A stretch of 64,000 nucleotides of DNA, from the NCBI RefSeq assembly GCF_000772705.2, contig NZ_JSBW02000094.1, positions 1-64,000 of the forward strand, given 5' to 3'. The translations under genes were made by a program, and so were the position numbers. Every line of letters starts with the position of its first letter. Position 1 is the first letter of the stretch. This document shows positions 30,210 through 39,889 of this stretch, one piece after another. The notes under the pieces were generated by a model, which was not told the DNA's origin, ran no database searches, and saw nothing but the letters and a program-made list of their open reading frames with translations. This DNA is from Xanthomonas vasicola. Lineage in GTDB: Bacteria; Pseudomonadota; Gammaproteobacteria; Xanthomonadales; Xanthomonadaceae.

Positions 30210-31094
30210 TCAACGCAACGCCGCTTCCAGCGCGGCGTGATCGAAGCGCACCGGGTTGGCCTGACGCAGCTGTTCCAATGCGCCGGCGGCCGCCTGGTCG
30301 CGCAATTGCACCTCGATCTGTCCACGTGCGCTGTCCAGGGTTGCCGGTCGCCGCGCATCGACACGGATCAGGTGGTAACCCTCCGGGCCACGCACTGGGG
30401 CCGACACCTGCCCCACTGCCAGATCCTGCACCGGCGCGACAAACGCATCCGCCACATTGCGCAGGAAAATCGGCGACAGTTCGCCGCCTTCGGCCGCAGT
30501 ACTGCCATCGTCGGATTCGCGCATCGCCAGTTCGGCAAATGGTGTACCGGACTCCAGCTGTTGCTTCAGGCGCTGCGCCCGGGCAAGCGCCTGAGCATCG
30601 GTCAGGGGCGTACCACGCCGCGCCTCACCCTGCGGCTTCAACGCCACGAACAAATGACTCAAGTGCACTTCATCATAATCGTGTGGGTGCGCATCGAATT
30701 GCGCTTTTATCTGCGAAGCATCGATACGCGCGCTTTCGCGTGCACGCGTCTGCACGGCCTTGGCCAGGATCGCATCGGTCGCCTGACGGATCCGTGCGGC
30801 CACGACCGGGTCGTCCTGCAAATGCACGCGCCGGGCCTGCTGCACCAGCAACAGGCGATCGGCGAATTCGCGCACAAACTCCGGATCGGCCGCACTGGCC
30901 GGATTGAAATCCTGTGGCAAGCCGGCCAGCGCAAGCGCGCGGTACTCCTGCGCATCGAGCGATTGTTTGCCGATCTGCAGCACCGGTGCCTGGTTGCTGC
31001 GGACATCGGATGCGGCAGTGGCGGCCTGCGCCACTGCCACGCAGAAGATCAGGCTCGCCGCTAGCGCGGCAGGCAACACACGTGTGGAAACCAT
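30210..31094 (-). CDS. periplasmic PpiC-type peptidyl-prolyl isomerase
   Basis: The 294-residue protein begins MVSTRVLPAALAASLIFCVA with a signal peptide cut near residue 25. A SurA-like helical N-terminal part follows (VLQIGKQSLDAQEYRALALA, FVREFADRLLLVQQARRVHL), then a parvulin domain at about 150-265. The domain has VHLSHLFVALKPQGEARRGT, FAELAMRESDDGSTAAEGGE, LSPIFLRNVADAFVAPVQDL and GPEGYHLIRVDARRPATLDS. Such proteins help fold exported proteins. The start at 31094 is preferred over 31172 because of the signal peptide and a GGAGGTTGTC site. It lies upstream of the hypothetical membrane protein gene in one unit. Confidence 0.85.
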   Translation of the reverse strand: MVSTRVLPAALAASLIFCVAVAQAATAASDVRSNQAPVLQIGKQSLDAQEYRALALAGLPQDFNPASAADPEFVREFADRLLLVQQARRVHLQDDPVVAARIRQATDAILAKAVQTRARESARIDASQIKAQFDAHPHDYDEVHLSHLFVALKPQGEARRGTPLTDAQALARAQRLKQQLESGTPFAELAMRESDDGSTAAEGGELSPIFLRNVADAFVAPVQDLAVGQVSAPVRGPEGYHLIRVDARRPATLDSARGQIEVQLRDQAAAGALEQLRQANPVRFDHAALEAALR

Positions 31095-31175
31095 ACGACA
31101 ACCTCCGTTAGACAAGAACCGACGACGGTCAGCGCCGCCGTCGGGTTCGGCCCGTGGGCCAACCAGATGCATGCG

Positions 31176-32276
31176 TTATTCGTGCTTGCCGCGCGCACGC
31201 AAATAAGCGATGGCGCCCTTCGGGTCATCGGTGGTGATCAGGCGGAAGTCCTCGTCGCGCGTGATGAAATCCAGACTGCCGCGATTGTCGGCCGTGTCGC
31301 GGCCGCCCGAGTAGGAGAAATACAGATCCGACAAGGCGTAGCAGCACGCGCCGCTGTTTTGATAGAACTTGCCGGCATACGGACCGTCGGGAATGGCCTG
31401 AAACACACCGACGCGATAGCCGCGCTCACGAATGAAGTCGGCATCGCTTTGCAACAAGCCACCGAGCTGCTTGACGTTGATTTCCATCGTCTGCTGGCCG
31501 TCGTTCATCCACGCCGAGATCGTCTGGCGCACGTTGATCTTGCCGAGCATGTTTGTGGTGAAGACCGGAATACCGACCATGCCGCTCCCGTCGGCACGGT
31601 AGGCAGCGCGGCTGGTGTACAGCGTTGCATTGACCTTGGCGGCAACATAGGTGCCGGACGCAACACCGAACGCGTCTTCGGCTGCCCTGCGGACGGCGCG
31701 TACCGTGGCCGCATCCTTGATGTCGAACACCATCGGTACGCGCAGGTTGTGCTGCCTGTAATAGGTGAACACCTCATCGACCCGCGGCACGTGATAGGCG
31801 GAGATGGTTCTGCGGTCTGGACTCAGCAGAAAAAGTGAACCGACCTGCGACCAGGGCGTCACCAGGATGGATGGATTCACGCCCTGATTGGTGATCGGGT
31901 CGTATTTAACGCCTGGATGCTGCTGCCACACCGTGGTGGTACGGCCAAGGTTGTAGTCGTGCAACAGGACCGGCACACCGTCGCTGGTGAGCTTGACGTC
32001 CAACTCCACGCCATCCATGCACTGGTCATTAGCAGCCTGCAACGCGCCGCGCGAATTCTCCGGCATATCGCGGATTCCCGAATAGCTTCCCCACAGACCG
32101 CGATGCGCCAGCACCGTCGTTTTATTGGCGCTATTGAACAGGATGGCATCCATTTTATTTGCGGTGGAGTCGTTACAGGCCGCCATCGCCAACTGTGGCA
32201 GGGCTGCCAATAGCACAAGCGTTCCAACGAGCCTGCATGCACGGGCCAGCGGATGGGTCTTACAAGAAGTCGTCAT
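31176..32276 (-). CDS. exported glycerophosphodiester phosphodiesterase family protein
   Basis: The start at 32276 gives MTTSCKTHPLARACRLVGTL and a signal peptide cut near residue 32 (LAMA|ACN). The TIM-barrel GDPD domain begins TVLAHRGLWGSYSGIRDMPE, with the catalytic HRG and N-terminal Glu. QCMDGVELDVKLTSDGVPVL then LHDYNLGRTT supplies the metal-binding E, D and the second His. Enzymes of this fold hydrolyse glycerophosphodiesters to glycerol-3-phosphate and an alcohol; some relatives cut phosphatidylinositol. It is periplasmic or secreted. It has an independent promoter region upstream. Confidence 0.85.
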   Translation of the reverse strand: MTTSCKTHPLARACRLVGTLVLLAALPQLAMAACNDSTANKMDAILFNSANKTTVLAHRGLWGSYSGIRDMPENSRGALQAANDQCMDGVELDVKLTSDGVPVLLHDYNLGRTTTVWQQHPGVKYDPITNQGVNPSILVTPWSQVGSLFLLSPDRRTISAYHVPRVDEVFTYYRQHNLRVPMVFDIKDAATVRAVRRAAEDAFGVASGTYVAAKVNATLYTSRAAYRADGSGMVGIPVFTTNMLGKINVRQTISAWMNDGQQTMEINVKQLGGLLQSDADFIRERGYRVGVFQAIPDGPYAGKFYQNSGACCYALSDLYFSYSGGRDTADNRGSLDFITRDEDFRLITTDDPKGAIAYLRARGKHE

Positions 32277-32791
32277 GTCTCTCGTCTCCAGAAGGAAGGA
32301 AGGTGCAGCACTGATGACGAGGACCGATGGGTCGACACCATCGATGCATTCGCCGGACCGCGCCCTCACTCCACCGACCAAGGCAGTGAGCGAGGGCGAG
32401 CCGGCCGTGATCGGCGGTCGACTCGGCGGGAAATTTACTTACTTTCGATGACTTAATTTCTTCGACGAGATGGCGGTTTGCTACCGGCGCGCAGAGATGG
32501 CGCACCGAGCGAACGAATGTCGACGATGTGGCAGGCAAGGCCGCAGGTTTCGCCTGCGCCGGCGCGATGACCGCGAAGACGAGGTGCAGATGCGGCACCG
32601 GGCGCGGCTTGCCCGCAGCAACTCAACGGTGCTCGGTCACCAGCAGATTCCGGACACGCAGGCCAGCAGCGCCCTGGCACCGTCTCGCGATTGCCGGGCC
32701 GTTTCGCCAAACATGCGGCAGCGTTGTCAAAAACGCAGAACGCCGGCACTGGGCCGGCGCTTGCGATCACACCAACAATGACGCTGGTCGA
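32277..32791. other. intergenic region, no gene seen
   Basis: About 515 bases between the GDPD gene start and the actP stop, both on the minus strand. It should contain the GDPD promoter and, at its right, the actP terminator (32741-32759). Frames within are weak and unlike any family I know. Confidence 0.4.
32741..32759 (-). terminator. probable terminator of DUF485-actP
   Basis: CGCCGGC and GCCGGCG form a 7-bp GC stem around ACTGG, 33 bases beyond the actP stop. On the minus strand it is followed by TTCTGCGTTTTTG, with the T-run a little distant. Confidence 0.6.
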
Positions 32792-34519
32792 TCAGTGACC
32801 GGACGCACTGCTGGCACCCAGGCCGGTTTCGGCACGGATCTGCTGCGCCTTGAACGCTGCGCGTTCGTTGGCGGCCTGCGGGCTGCGATCCAGCACCGAG
32901 AACAACCAAATGCCGACAAAGCCAATCGTCATCGAGAACAACGCCGGCGAGGTGTACGGGAACGGCGCCGAGCCGGCCGCATTGCCCAGCGTGTCCACCC
33001 ACACCGATGGCGACAGGATCGTCAGCACCAGCGACGAGATCAGGCCCAGGAAACCACCGGCCACTGCGCCACGGGTGGTGCAGTTCTTCCACAACAACGA
33101 CAGGATCAGCACCGGGAAGTTGGCCGAGGCGGCGATGGCGAATGCCAGCGACACCATGAAGGCCACGTTCTGCTTCTCGAACACGATGCCCAGCAGCACC
33201 GCGATCACGCCCAGCACCAGGGTGGTGGCACGCGAGACCTTGAGCTCGGAGCCAGGTGCCGGGTTGCCCTTCTTGATCACCGTGGCATACAGGTCATGCG
33301 ACACCGCCGAGGCGCCGGACAGGGTCAGGCCCGCAACCACCGCCAGGATGGTGGCGAAGGCCACCGCCGAGATGAAGCCCATGAACACGTTGCCGCCCAC
33401 TGCATTGCCGACCAGCACCGCCGCCATGTTGGCCGCACCCTTGCCGCCATGGATGGTGCCGGTGGCAACATCGGCGAACTGCGGGTTGGTCAACACCAGT
33501 GCGATGGCACCGAAGCCAATGATGAAGATCAGGATGTAGAAGTAGCCGATCCAGGTGGTCGCCCACAGCACCGACTTGCGTGCCTGCTTGGCATCGGGAA
33601 CGGTGAAGAAGCGCATCAGGATGTGCGGCAGGCCGGCGGTGCCGAACATCAGCGCCATACCGAAGGAAATCGCCGAAATCGGGTCCTTCACGAAGCCACC
33701 CGGACCCATGATCGCCAGACCCGCTTTTGCCGCGTCCTCCGGCGATGCACCGCCGTTGGCCGCAATGGCGGTCTTCACCCGCACGCCCTCGGCAAACAGC
33801 GCCTCGAAGCTGAAGTTGAAGTGCCACATGATGGCCACGGCCATGAAGGTCACGCCGGTCAGCAGCAGCACGGCCTTGATGATCTGCACCCAGGTGGTTG
33901 CAGTCATGCCGCCGAACAGCACGTAGATCATCATCAGCACGCCGACCAGGGTCACCGCCACCCAGTAGTCCAGGCCGAACAGCAACTTGATCAACGCACC
34001 GGCGCCGACCATCTGTGCGATCAGATAGAACAGCACCACCACCAGCGTGCCCGACGCCGCAAAGCTACGGATCGCAGTCGGCGCGAAGCGGTAACCGGCC
34101 ACGTCGGCGAAGGTGTACTTGCCGAGGTTGCGCAGGCGTTCTGCCATCAGGAAGGTCAAGATGGGCCAGCCGACCAGAAAGCCGATCGCATAGATCAGAC
34201 CGTCGTAGCCGTTGGCCATCACCGCAGCGGTAATACCCAGGAACGAAGCCGCCGACATGAAGTCGCCGGCGATCGCCAGGCCATTCTGGAAGCCGGTGAT
34301 GCCACCGCCGGCGGTATAGAAGTCAGCGGCCGACTTGGTCTTGGCCGCCGCCCACTTGGTGATCCACAAGGTGCCCAGCACGAAGAAGCCGAACATGCCG
34401 ATTGCCACCCAGTTGGTGGGTTGCTTGTCGACCTGGCCCATGTCACCGCCGGCTGCCAGCGCGATGCCGGCAGGCAGCAGACCGGCAAGTATCAGAAGAA
34501 GGCGCGAATACTTGCTCAT
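32792..34519 (-). CDS. actP: cation/acetate symporter ActP
   Basis: A sodium:solute symporter (SLC5/SSSF family) that takes up acetate and other short carboxylates. The 575 residues begin with a signal-like segment ([20 protein letters not shown]) and then about 13 membrane helices. Family marks are [57 protein letters not shown] and [40 protein letters not shown] is also diagnostic. Its start overlaps the DUF485 stop by 4 bases. That pairing, plus a nearby acs gene and an acs-linked response regulator, supports acetate as substrate. Confidence 0.94.
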   Translation of the reverse strand: MSKYSRLLLILAGLLPAGIALAAGGDMGQVDKQPTNWVAIGMFGFFVLGTLWITKWAAAKTKSAADFYTAGGGITGFQNGLAIAGDFMSAASFLGITAAVMANGYDGLIYAIGFLVGWPILTFLMAERLRNLGKYTFADVAGYRFAPTAIRSFAASGTLVVVLFYLIAQMVGAGALIKLLFGLDYWVAVTLVGVLMMIYVLFGGMTATTWVQIIKAVLLLTGVTFMAVAIMWHFNFSFEALFAEGVRVKTAIAANGGASPEDAAKAGLAIMGPGGFVKDPISAISFGMALMFGTAGLPHILMRFFTVPDAKQARKSVLWATTWIGYFYILIFIIGFGAIALVLTNPQFADVATGTIHGGKGAANMAAVLVGNAVGGNVFMGFISAVAFATILAVVAGLTLSGASAVSHDLYATVIKKGNPAPGSELKVSRATTLVLGVIAVLLGIVFEKQNVAFMVSLAFAIAASANFPVLILSLLWKNCTTRGAVAGGFLGLISSLVLTILSPSVWVDTLGNAAGSAPFPYTSPALFSMTIGFVGIWLFSVLDRSPQAANERAAFKAQQIRAETGLGASSASGH

Positions 34520-34833
34520 TTGCGGGCTTCCTCCAGGATCTGCGCGGTCAGCTGGTCGTAAGTACTGTTGGCGCGACGCACGTAGATAGCGGTAATGACG
34601 ATGGTGAACATCATCACTCCGATCGCGATCGGAATGCCGATCGAGGTCACGCCGGCACCGATCGGCTTGGCGAGGAATTCCTTGTCGAACGCGATCAGGC
34701 CGATGTAGCCGTAATAGGCCAGCAACATCAGCACGGTGAGTGTCCAGCCCAGCGTATTTCGCTGACGCTTGAGTGCCTGGTACTTCGGATTGGCGTCGAT
34801 CTTGGCGATCAACGCTTCATTCGAGACGGTCAT
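34516..34833 (-). CDS. DUF485 (YjcH-type) membrane protein, partner of ActP
   Basis: A 105-residue protein with two membrane segments ([20 protein letters not shown] and [19 protein letters not shown]). It has the family motif [20 protein letters not shown]. YjcH-like proteins are encoded with ActP in many proteobacteria, typically in acs-yjcH-actP operons, and are presumed accessory subunits. The start at 34833 ([10 protein letters not shown]) follows a CAGGAGACAGACC ribosome site. It shares a 4-base ATGA overlap with actP. Here acs is not in the same operon but lies 1.8 kb away, divergent from the porin gene. Confidence 0.92.
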   Translation of the reverse strand: MTVSNEALIAKIDANPKYQALKRQRNTLGWTLTVLMLLAYYGYIGLIAFDKEFLAKPIGAGVTSIGIPIAIGVMMFTIVITAIYVRRANSTYDQLTAQILEEARK

Positions 34834-34918
34834 GGTCTGTCTCCTGGTAGAGCGCTGGTAAAACGAAGGATGCGACGCCCGCTCCACCGCAATGGAGCAG
34901 GCCGCCGGTGGCAGCAAC

Positions 34919-36301
34919 TTAGAAGCTGTACTTGGTGGTGAACTGCAGCCGCGAGATGTCGCCGCTGTCGCCGTTTTCGGCTTCGCGCCGGCCGTACATC
35001 AGCTCGGCGCCCACATCCACCTTCGGCAATGGCGAATAGAACACGTTGGCGCGGATGCTCTGCTGCGACTTGCTGGCCAGCCCGCCGGTGTTGGCCAGCG
35101 AGTGGTCGTAATCCGCGCGCGAATACATGATGGTGCTGCGCAGCTTGGCGGTGTAGTCGTGGCGCCAGGCTACCCAGCCGGCAACTGTGCTGACGGTCTG
35201 GATATTGCCGTCGATATCGATCTCCACATCCGAGCCGTTGCCCAGGCCCAGATAGCGCCCCAGGCCTTCGCCGTAGCTGAGTTGGTAACGCAGATCGTTA
35301 TTGGAGTTGATGATCCAGCGGCCGCCGCCGGCGATGGCGCCGCCGAAATCGGTGTCGTTGGTCAACGTGCTGCGGGTGCGGTACTGACGCGCAATGGCCG
35401 ACAGACCGAACGTGCCCCAGGTGCCCTTCCAGTTGTAGCGCGCGGTCAGGTCCGGCATCGCGCCGTGGTCCGAGGCCAGGATGGTGTTGCCACCCTGATA
35501 CGGCGTGGTCAGCGTCTCGGGGTTTTCGGCCGACACGCTGAAGGCGCCGCGGGTGTAACGAATCTGGGTCTGACGGCTGAACAACGCACCGTCGGTCGGC
35601 CCGACGATATCGGCCGCTTCCGGAAGAATCGTGGGATCGATGAAGTTGGACCAGGTCTGACCGGCCAGCCAGTTGTTCCAGCTCATGTAAGCGTGCCGCA
35701 AGGTGCCGCCGTAGAGATTGTTGACCTGGTTGGCCAGCGCATTGCCGAAGAAATCGATTTCGATGAAGCCGGTGAGCTTGTCGCCGTTTTCGGTGACGGT
35801 ATCCACGCCCAGGTTGAAGCGCGAGAACTTGGCATGGAAGTCGGTGTCGGTGCTGGAGGCTTGCCCGCCGACCGGTGTCTGGGTCGGGATGTACAGGTAA
35901 CGCCCAACCGCACCTTCAGGCAATGCGCCGTCGCTGGTGCGGGTGGTCATGAAGTCGGCCTTGATGAAACCACCGTAACGGAACGTTGTCCCCGGCAACG
36001 CGTTCGGTGTGATGCTGGTCAGTTGGATCGGCTTCTTGCCGGCAGGCACCACCGGTGCAGGCGGCGTCTGTGCCTGCAAGGTGCGCACTTCGCTAACCTG
36101 GGTCTGCGTCTGAACGATCTGGCCCTGCTGCTGTTGCTGCGCAGAAACCAACAGCTGGACTTGACGCTCGAGCTCGGCGATGCGCGCTTCCAGTGCCTTT
36201 TCCTTGGACGTCTGTGCGAACGCCACGCCCGGCAAAATGGTGGCAACGAACAAGGCGGCCGCCAACGGATGGCGCACCAGCGGTGCAATACGGTGTTTCA
36301 T
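34919..36301 (-). CDS. DcaP-like outer-membrane porin
   Basis: The 460-residue protein has a signal peptide (MKHRIAPLVRHPLAAALFVA, cut near residue 29 at AFA|QTS). A short coiled coil follows (KALEARIAELERQVQLLVSA), with a Gln-rich linker, then a beta-barrel ending in FTTKYSF with the C-terminal aromatic signature. RYGGFIKADFMTTRTSDGAL and GDKLTGFIEIDFFG, with GTLRHAYMSWNNWLAGQTWS, match the DcaP trimeric porins, which pass carboxylates. It lies between the acetate symporter operon and acs, so a role in acetate or related acid entry is a fair inference. Confidence 0.87.
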   Translation of the reverse strand: MKHRIAPLVRHPLAAALFVATILPGVAFAQTSKEKALEARIAELERQVQLLVSAQQQQQGQIVQTQTQVSEVRTLQAQTPPAPVVPAGKKPIQLTSITPNALPGTTFRYGGFIKADFMTTRTSDGALPEGAVGRYLYIPTQTPVGGQASSTDTDFHAKFSRFNLGVDTVTENGDKLTGFIEIDFFGNALANQVNNLYGGTLRHAYMSWNNWLAGQTWSNFIDPTILPEAADIVGPTDGALFSRQTQIRYTRGAFSVSAENPETLTTPYQGGNTILASDHGAMPDLTARYNWKGTWGTFGLSAIARQYRTRSTLTNDTDFGGAIAGGGRWIINSNNDLRYQLSYGEGLGRYLGLGNGSDVEIDIDGNIQTVSTVAGWVAWRHDYTAKLRSTIMYSRADYDHSLANTGGLASKSQQSIRANVFYSPLPKVDVGAELMYGRREAENGDSGDISRLQFTTKYSF

Positions 36302-36598
36302 GAAACCCTCTCCCCAATGAAGGCCTCGCGCTTGATGGCGATGCTGTGCGGAGCGTGAGGCAGTCCGCGCTTCGCGGACTATTCGCCTTTGGTCGTAGCT
36401 GCAACGCAGCATTCTGCAAGATGACCGATGGTCGCGCTGCGGCCCGCACTGGATGTGCCCTGGTGCACTTCCCGAGGGTTACGACCATGGTCTAAGGCGT
36501 CGTTGGCCGACGGGACAGAATGGATGCGGCACACTGATTGTCTACCGAGGGCAGCTGCAACGCCCTCTTCCCACAAGTTCATCGCAAGTGAGGGTGCC
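36302..36598. promoter_or_regulatory. divergent control region between the porin gene and acs
   Basis: The 297 bases between two divergent acetate-related genes must hold both promoters. A ribosome site (CAAGTGAGGGTGCC) precedes acs. If the CrbR-like regulator controls these genes, its binding site should lie here. I could not identify a convincing operator or a -24/-12 promoter by eye. Confidence 0.45.
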
Positions 36599-38542
36599 AT
36601 GGCTGATGTTTATCCCGTCGATCCCGCGTTCGCCGCCGATGCGCGCGTGACGCGCGAGCAGTACGCCGCGCTGTATCGCGAATCGATCGAACACCCCGAG
36701 CAGTTCTGGGGCAAGGCCGCGCAGCGGTTGGAATGGTTCAAGCAACCCACCCAAGTCAAGGACGTCAGCTACGCGCTGGACGACTTCCATATCCGCTGGT
36801 TCGGCGATGGCGAGCTCAATGCCAGCGTCAACTGCCTGGACCGCCAGCTGGCCACGCGCGGCGACAAGACCGCGCTGCTGTTCGAACCCGACAGCCCGGG
36901 CGCGGCGTCGTACCCGGTCACCTATCGCGAGTTGTACGAGCGCGTCTGCAAGCTGGGCAATGCGCTGCGTAACCTGGGCGTCAAGAAGGGCGACCGGGTC
37001 ACCATCTATCTGCCGATGATTGTCGATGCGGCCGTGGCCATGCTCGCCTGCGCGCGCATCGGTGCGGTGCACTCGGTGGTGTTCGGCGGCTTTGCTGCCA
37101 ACTCGATCGCCGACCGCGTGATCGATTGCCAGAGCAAGCTGATTATCACCGCCGACGAAGGCCTGCGCGGCGGCAAGAAGATTCCGCTCAAGGCCAATGT
37201 CGATGCAGCGCTGAAGATTTCCGGCACCGACACGGTCGAAACCGTGCTGGTGGTGCGCCACACCGGTGGTGCGGTGGAGATACAGGCACCGCGCGACCGC
37301 TGGTTTCATGATGTGGTCGACGGCCAGCCGGCCGAGTGCGAACCCGAGCGAATGAACGCCGAAGACCCGCTTTTCATCCTCTACACGTCCGGCTCCACCG
37401 GCAAACCCAAGGGCGTGCTGCACACCACCGCCGGCTATCTGTTGTTTGCCAGCTACACCCATGAAGTGGTGTTCGACCTGCGCGAGGACGACATCTACTG
37501 GTGCACTGCGGATGTGGGTTGGGTTACCGGCCACAGCTACATCGTCTACGGCCCGCTTGCCAATGGCGCCACCGCGGTGATGTTCGAAGGCGTACCCAAT
37601 TACCCGAACGTGTCGCGCTTTTGGGAAGTGATCGACAAGCATCAGGTCACCATTTTCTACACCGCGCCCACCGCCATTCGCGCGCTGATGCGCGATGGCG
37701 CGGAACCGGTCAAGAAGACCTCGCGCAAGAGCCTGCGCCTGCTCGGCAGCGTCGGCGAGCCGATCAATCCGGAAGCCTGGCGCTGGTATTACGAAGTGGT
37801 CGGCGACAGCCGCTGCCCGATCGTTGACACCTGGTGGCAGACCGAAACCGGCGGCATTCTAATTTCGCCGCTGGCTGGCGCGGTCGACCTCAAGCCGGGC
37901 TCGGCCACCCTGCCGTTCTTTGGCGTGCAGCCGGCGCTGGTGGATGCCGAAGGCAAGATTCTGGAAGGCGCCACCGAAGGCAATCTGGTGTTGCTGGATT
38001 CGTGGCCGGGCCAGATGCGTAGCGTGTATGGCGACCACCAGCGTTTCATCGACACCTATTTCCGCACCTATCCGGGTAGCTATTTCACCGGCGACGGTTG
38101 CCGGCGCGATGCTGACGGCTATTACTGGATCACCGGCCGCGTGGACGATGTGATCAACGTCTCCGGCCACCGTATCGGCACCGCCGAAGTGGAAAGCGCA
38201 CTGGTCTCGCACCCCAAGGTTGCCGAAGCGGCCGTGGTCGGCTTCCCGCACGACGTCAAGGGCCAGGGCATCTATGCCTATGTCACCCTGATCGCCGGCG
38301 AGACTCCGAGCGACGAACTGCATAAGGAACTGGTGAGCTGGGTGCGCAAGGAGATCGGCCCGATCGCCTCGCCGGATCACCTGCAGTGGGCCCCCGGCCT
38401 GCCCAAGACCCGCTCGGGCAAGATCATGCGCCGCATCCTGCGCAAGATCGCCGAGAACGCCCCGGACCAGCTGGGCGATACCTCGACCCTGGCTGATCCG
38501 TCGGTGGTGGATTCGCTGGTCAATGAGCGTCTGGCGCGCTGA
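36599..38542 (+). CDS. acs: acetyl-CoA synthetase
   Basis: Acs turns acetate, ATP and CoA into acetyl-CoA through acetyl-AMP. The 647 residues match the bacterial AMP-forming enzyme. The start at 36599 gives [40 protein letters not shown] is the P-loop-like adenylation motif. [20 protein letters not shown] and [20 protein letters not shown] form the acyl pocket, with the conserved [27 protein letters not shown] is the hinge. [20 protein letters not shown] holds the C-terminal catalytic Lys, which is controlled by acetylation in this family. A LuxR-type response regulator gene follows on the same strand. Confidence 0.96.
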   Translation: MADVYPVDPAFAADARVTREQYAALYRESIEHPEQFWGKAAQRLEWFKQPTQVKDVSYALDDFHIRWFGDGELNASVNCLDRQLATRGDKTALLFEPDSPGAASYPVTYRELYERVCKLGNALRNLGVKKGDRVTIYLPMIVDAAVAMLACARIGAVHSVVFGGFAANSIADRVIDCQSKLIITADEGLRGGKKIPLKANVDAALKISGTDTVETVLVVRHTGGAVEIQAPRDRWFHDVVDGQPAECEPERMNAEDPLFILYTSGSTGKPKGVLHTTAGYLLFASYTHEVVFDLREDDIYWCTADVGWVTGHSYIVYGPLANGATAVMFEGVPNYPNVSRFWEVIDKHQVTIFYTAPTAIRALMRDGAEPVKKTSRKSLRLLGSVGEPINPEAWRWYYEVVGDSRCPIVDTWWQTETGGILISPLAGAVDLKPGSATLPFFGVQPALVDAEGKILEGATEGNLVLLDSWPGQMRSVYGDHQRFIDTYFRTYPGSYFTGDGCRRDADGYYWITGRVDDVINVSGHRIGTAEVESALVSHPKVAEAAVVGFPHDVKGQGIYAYVTLIAGETPSDELHKELVSWVRKEIGPIASPDHLQWAPGLPKTRSGKIMRRILRKIAENAPDQLGDTSTLADPSVVDSLVNERLAR

Positions 38543-38548
38543 CACGCT

Positions 38549-38833
38549 GGGAATGGGGAATCGGGGAATAGGGAATCGGTAGAGCGGTTCCCTGGTTGGC
38601 GGACGTTAGATTGGGTATGGGGGTTCGCAGAAGCGGGTTCCCTATCTCCCCAGCTTTCGCCGGCAGCTGCTGTCCTTCAACGCTGCCCCACTCAATTCGC
38701 TCCTCTGTTCTTTTATTCTCGTTTGCTGTCTATGCCGTTCGTTGTCCTTGCTGTCCTTGCTGCTTGCTTGCCACTGCTGGTGTTGCTGTTGCCTTTGCGA
38801 TTCCCGATTCCCCACTCCCGATTCCCGGCTCCA
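38549..38833. repeat. inverted GGGAATCGGGAAT-type repeats flanking the acs-regulator gap
   Basis: Just after acs, GGGAATGGGGAATCGGGGAA and TAGGGAATCGG form short tandem units. Just before the regulator, GCGATTCCCGATTCCCCACT and CCCGATTCCCGG are their inverse. The arms (about 38549-38580 and 38796-38832) could pair across some 215 bases of pyrimidine-rich sequence containing CTTGCTGTCCTTGCTGCTTG. The right arm touches the regulator ATG at 38836. No gene is seen between. Confidence 0.75.
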
Positions 38834-38835
38834 GA

Positions 38836-39504
38836 ATGACCACCCTGCTGATCGCTGATGACCATCCCCTGTTCCGTGAAGCCTTGCGCGGGGCGGTGCA
38901 ACGCGTGATGCCGGGGGTGCAGTTGTTCGAGGCAGACACGGTGGATGCGTTGTACACGCTGGCCGATGCACAGCCGGATGCCGATCTGTTGCTGATGGAT
39001 CTCAACATGCCGGGCGCGCAGGGGTTCAGTGCGTTGGTGCATATGCGCTCGCTGCATCCGCAGTTGCCGGTAGTGGTGGTGTCCGCACGCGAAGAACCCA
39101 CCGTGATGCGGCGGGCGATCGACCATGGCGCGTTCGGATTCATTCCCAAATCTGCAGATTCGGACACCATCGGTCGCGCATTGGCCACCGTGCTCGATGG
39201 CGAGCGCTGGATCCCGGCCGAAGCGCAAAACCTGCCACCCACCGACAGCGAAGAACGCGAGGTCGGCCAGCGTCTGCGCGATCTCACTCCTCAACAATTC
39301 CGCGTGCTGCAAATGCTGGGCGCCGGGCGCCTCAACAAGCAGATCGCCTACGATCTTGGCGTATCCGAAGCCACCATCAAGGCGCACGTCACCGCGATCC
39401 TGCGCAAGCTCGGCGTCACCAATCGCACCCAGGCCGTGCTGATGGCCGGCAAGCTCGCCATCGATGCCGACGGCATCGTGCTGCCGCCGCCGGAAGACGA
39501 TTGA
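38836..39504 (+). CDS. LuxR/NarL-type response regulator, CrbR/ErdR-like
   Basis: The 222-residue protein has a receiver domain (MTTLLIADDHPLFREALRGA, phospho-acceptor D55 in LLLMDLNMPG, GFIPKSAD with the conserved Lys) and a LuxR-type helix-turn-helix at about 150-212 (LTPQQFRVLQMLGAGRLNKQ, VSEATIKAHVTAILRKLGVT). Lying directly after acs fits CrbR (ErdR in Pseudomonas), which with the SLC5-kinase CrbS (MxtR) switches on acs during acetate growth. A matching sensor is at 53661-57113 in this window. Pairing is inferred from family knowledge; both domains look intact. Confidence 0.85.
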   Translation: MTTLLIADDHPLFREALRGAVQRVMPGVQLFEADTVDALYTLADAQPDADLLLMDLNMPGAQGFSALVHMRSLHPQLPVVVVSAREEPTVMRRAIDHGAFGFIPKSADSDTIGRALATVLDGERWIPAEAQNLPPTDSEEREVGQRLRDLTPQQFRVLQMLGAGRLNKQIAYDLGVSEATIKAHVTAILRKLGVTNRTQAVLMAGKLAIDADGIVLPPPEDD

Positions 39505-39599
39505 CGCATGCCGGCGTCCGCCGCCGGCTAAGCGTGTCATCAAATAGGGGTCGCTCGCCGCACGCGACAGACGACTGCCGCGATGGGTGTGGTCAGTAA

Positions 39600-39692
39600 G
39601 GCCGCATCGCGCGCGAGCGCGCTCCTACGTACCGGCCCTGCGCGGCTGCAGCAATGAAGTGAACCTGTAGGAGCGTCCTCGGGCGCGACAGG
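39600..39692. repeat. REP-like GTAGGAGCG sequences
   Basis: CGCGCGCGAGCGCGCTCCTAC near 39608-39628 and CTGTAGGAGCGTCCTCGGGC with GCGACAGGCG near 39666-39695 are two oppositely placed units of a REP-like motif (TGTAGGAGCG...CGCGACxGGCG). The same motif occurs near 48747 and 53495. They lie in the gap beyond the regulator gene; no gene is supported between 39505 and about 39890. Confidence 0.65.
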
Positions 39693-39889
39693 CGTTATCA
39701 GCAACTCACGCATTGCCGCCATGCCATGCGCCTAATTCCCCGTTCGCGCTTTTCTCTACCGTCATCGTCTGGCGAGCTGCATGTTGGAAAGCGCTGACCG
39801 CAGCGCAATGACACCGACCTGCGCATGCGTGTGCACGATGGCGCTTTTCCTGAGAGGCAGTACGCGCACAGGTCTGCACGTCTGCGAGG

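Noticed and set aside
32528-34561. Long plus-strand open frame (677 codons) across actP
   Set aside because: It is rich in His, Gln and Arg with no family, and lies exactly opposite actP, which has full family motifs. It is a codon-bias shadow.
34892-36358. Plus-strand open frame (488 codons) across the porin gene
   Set aside because: Shadow of the DcaP-like porin gene on the other strand.
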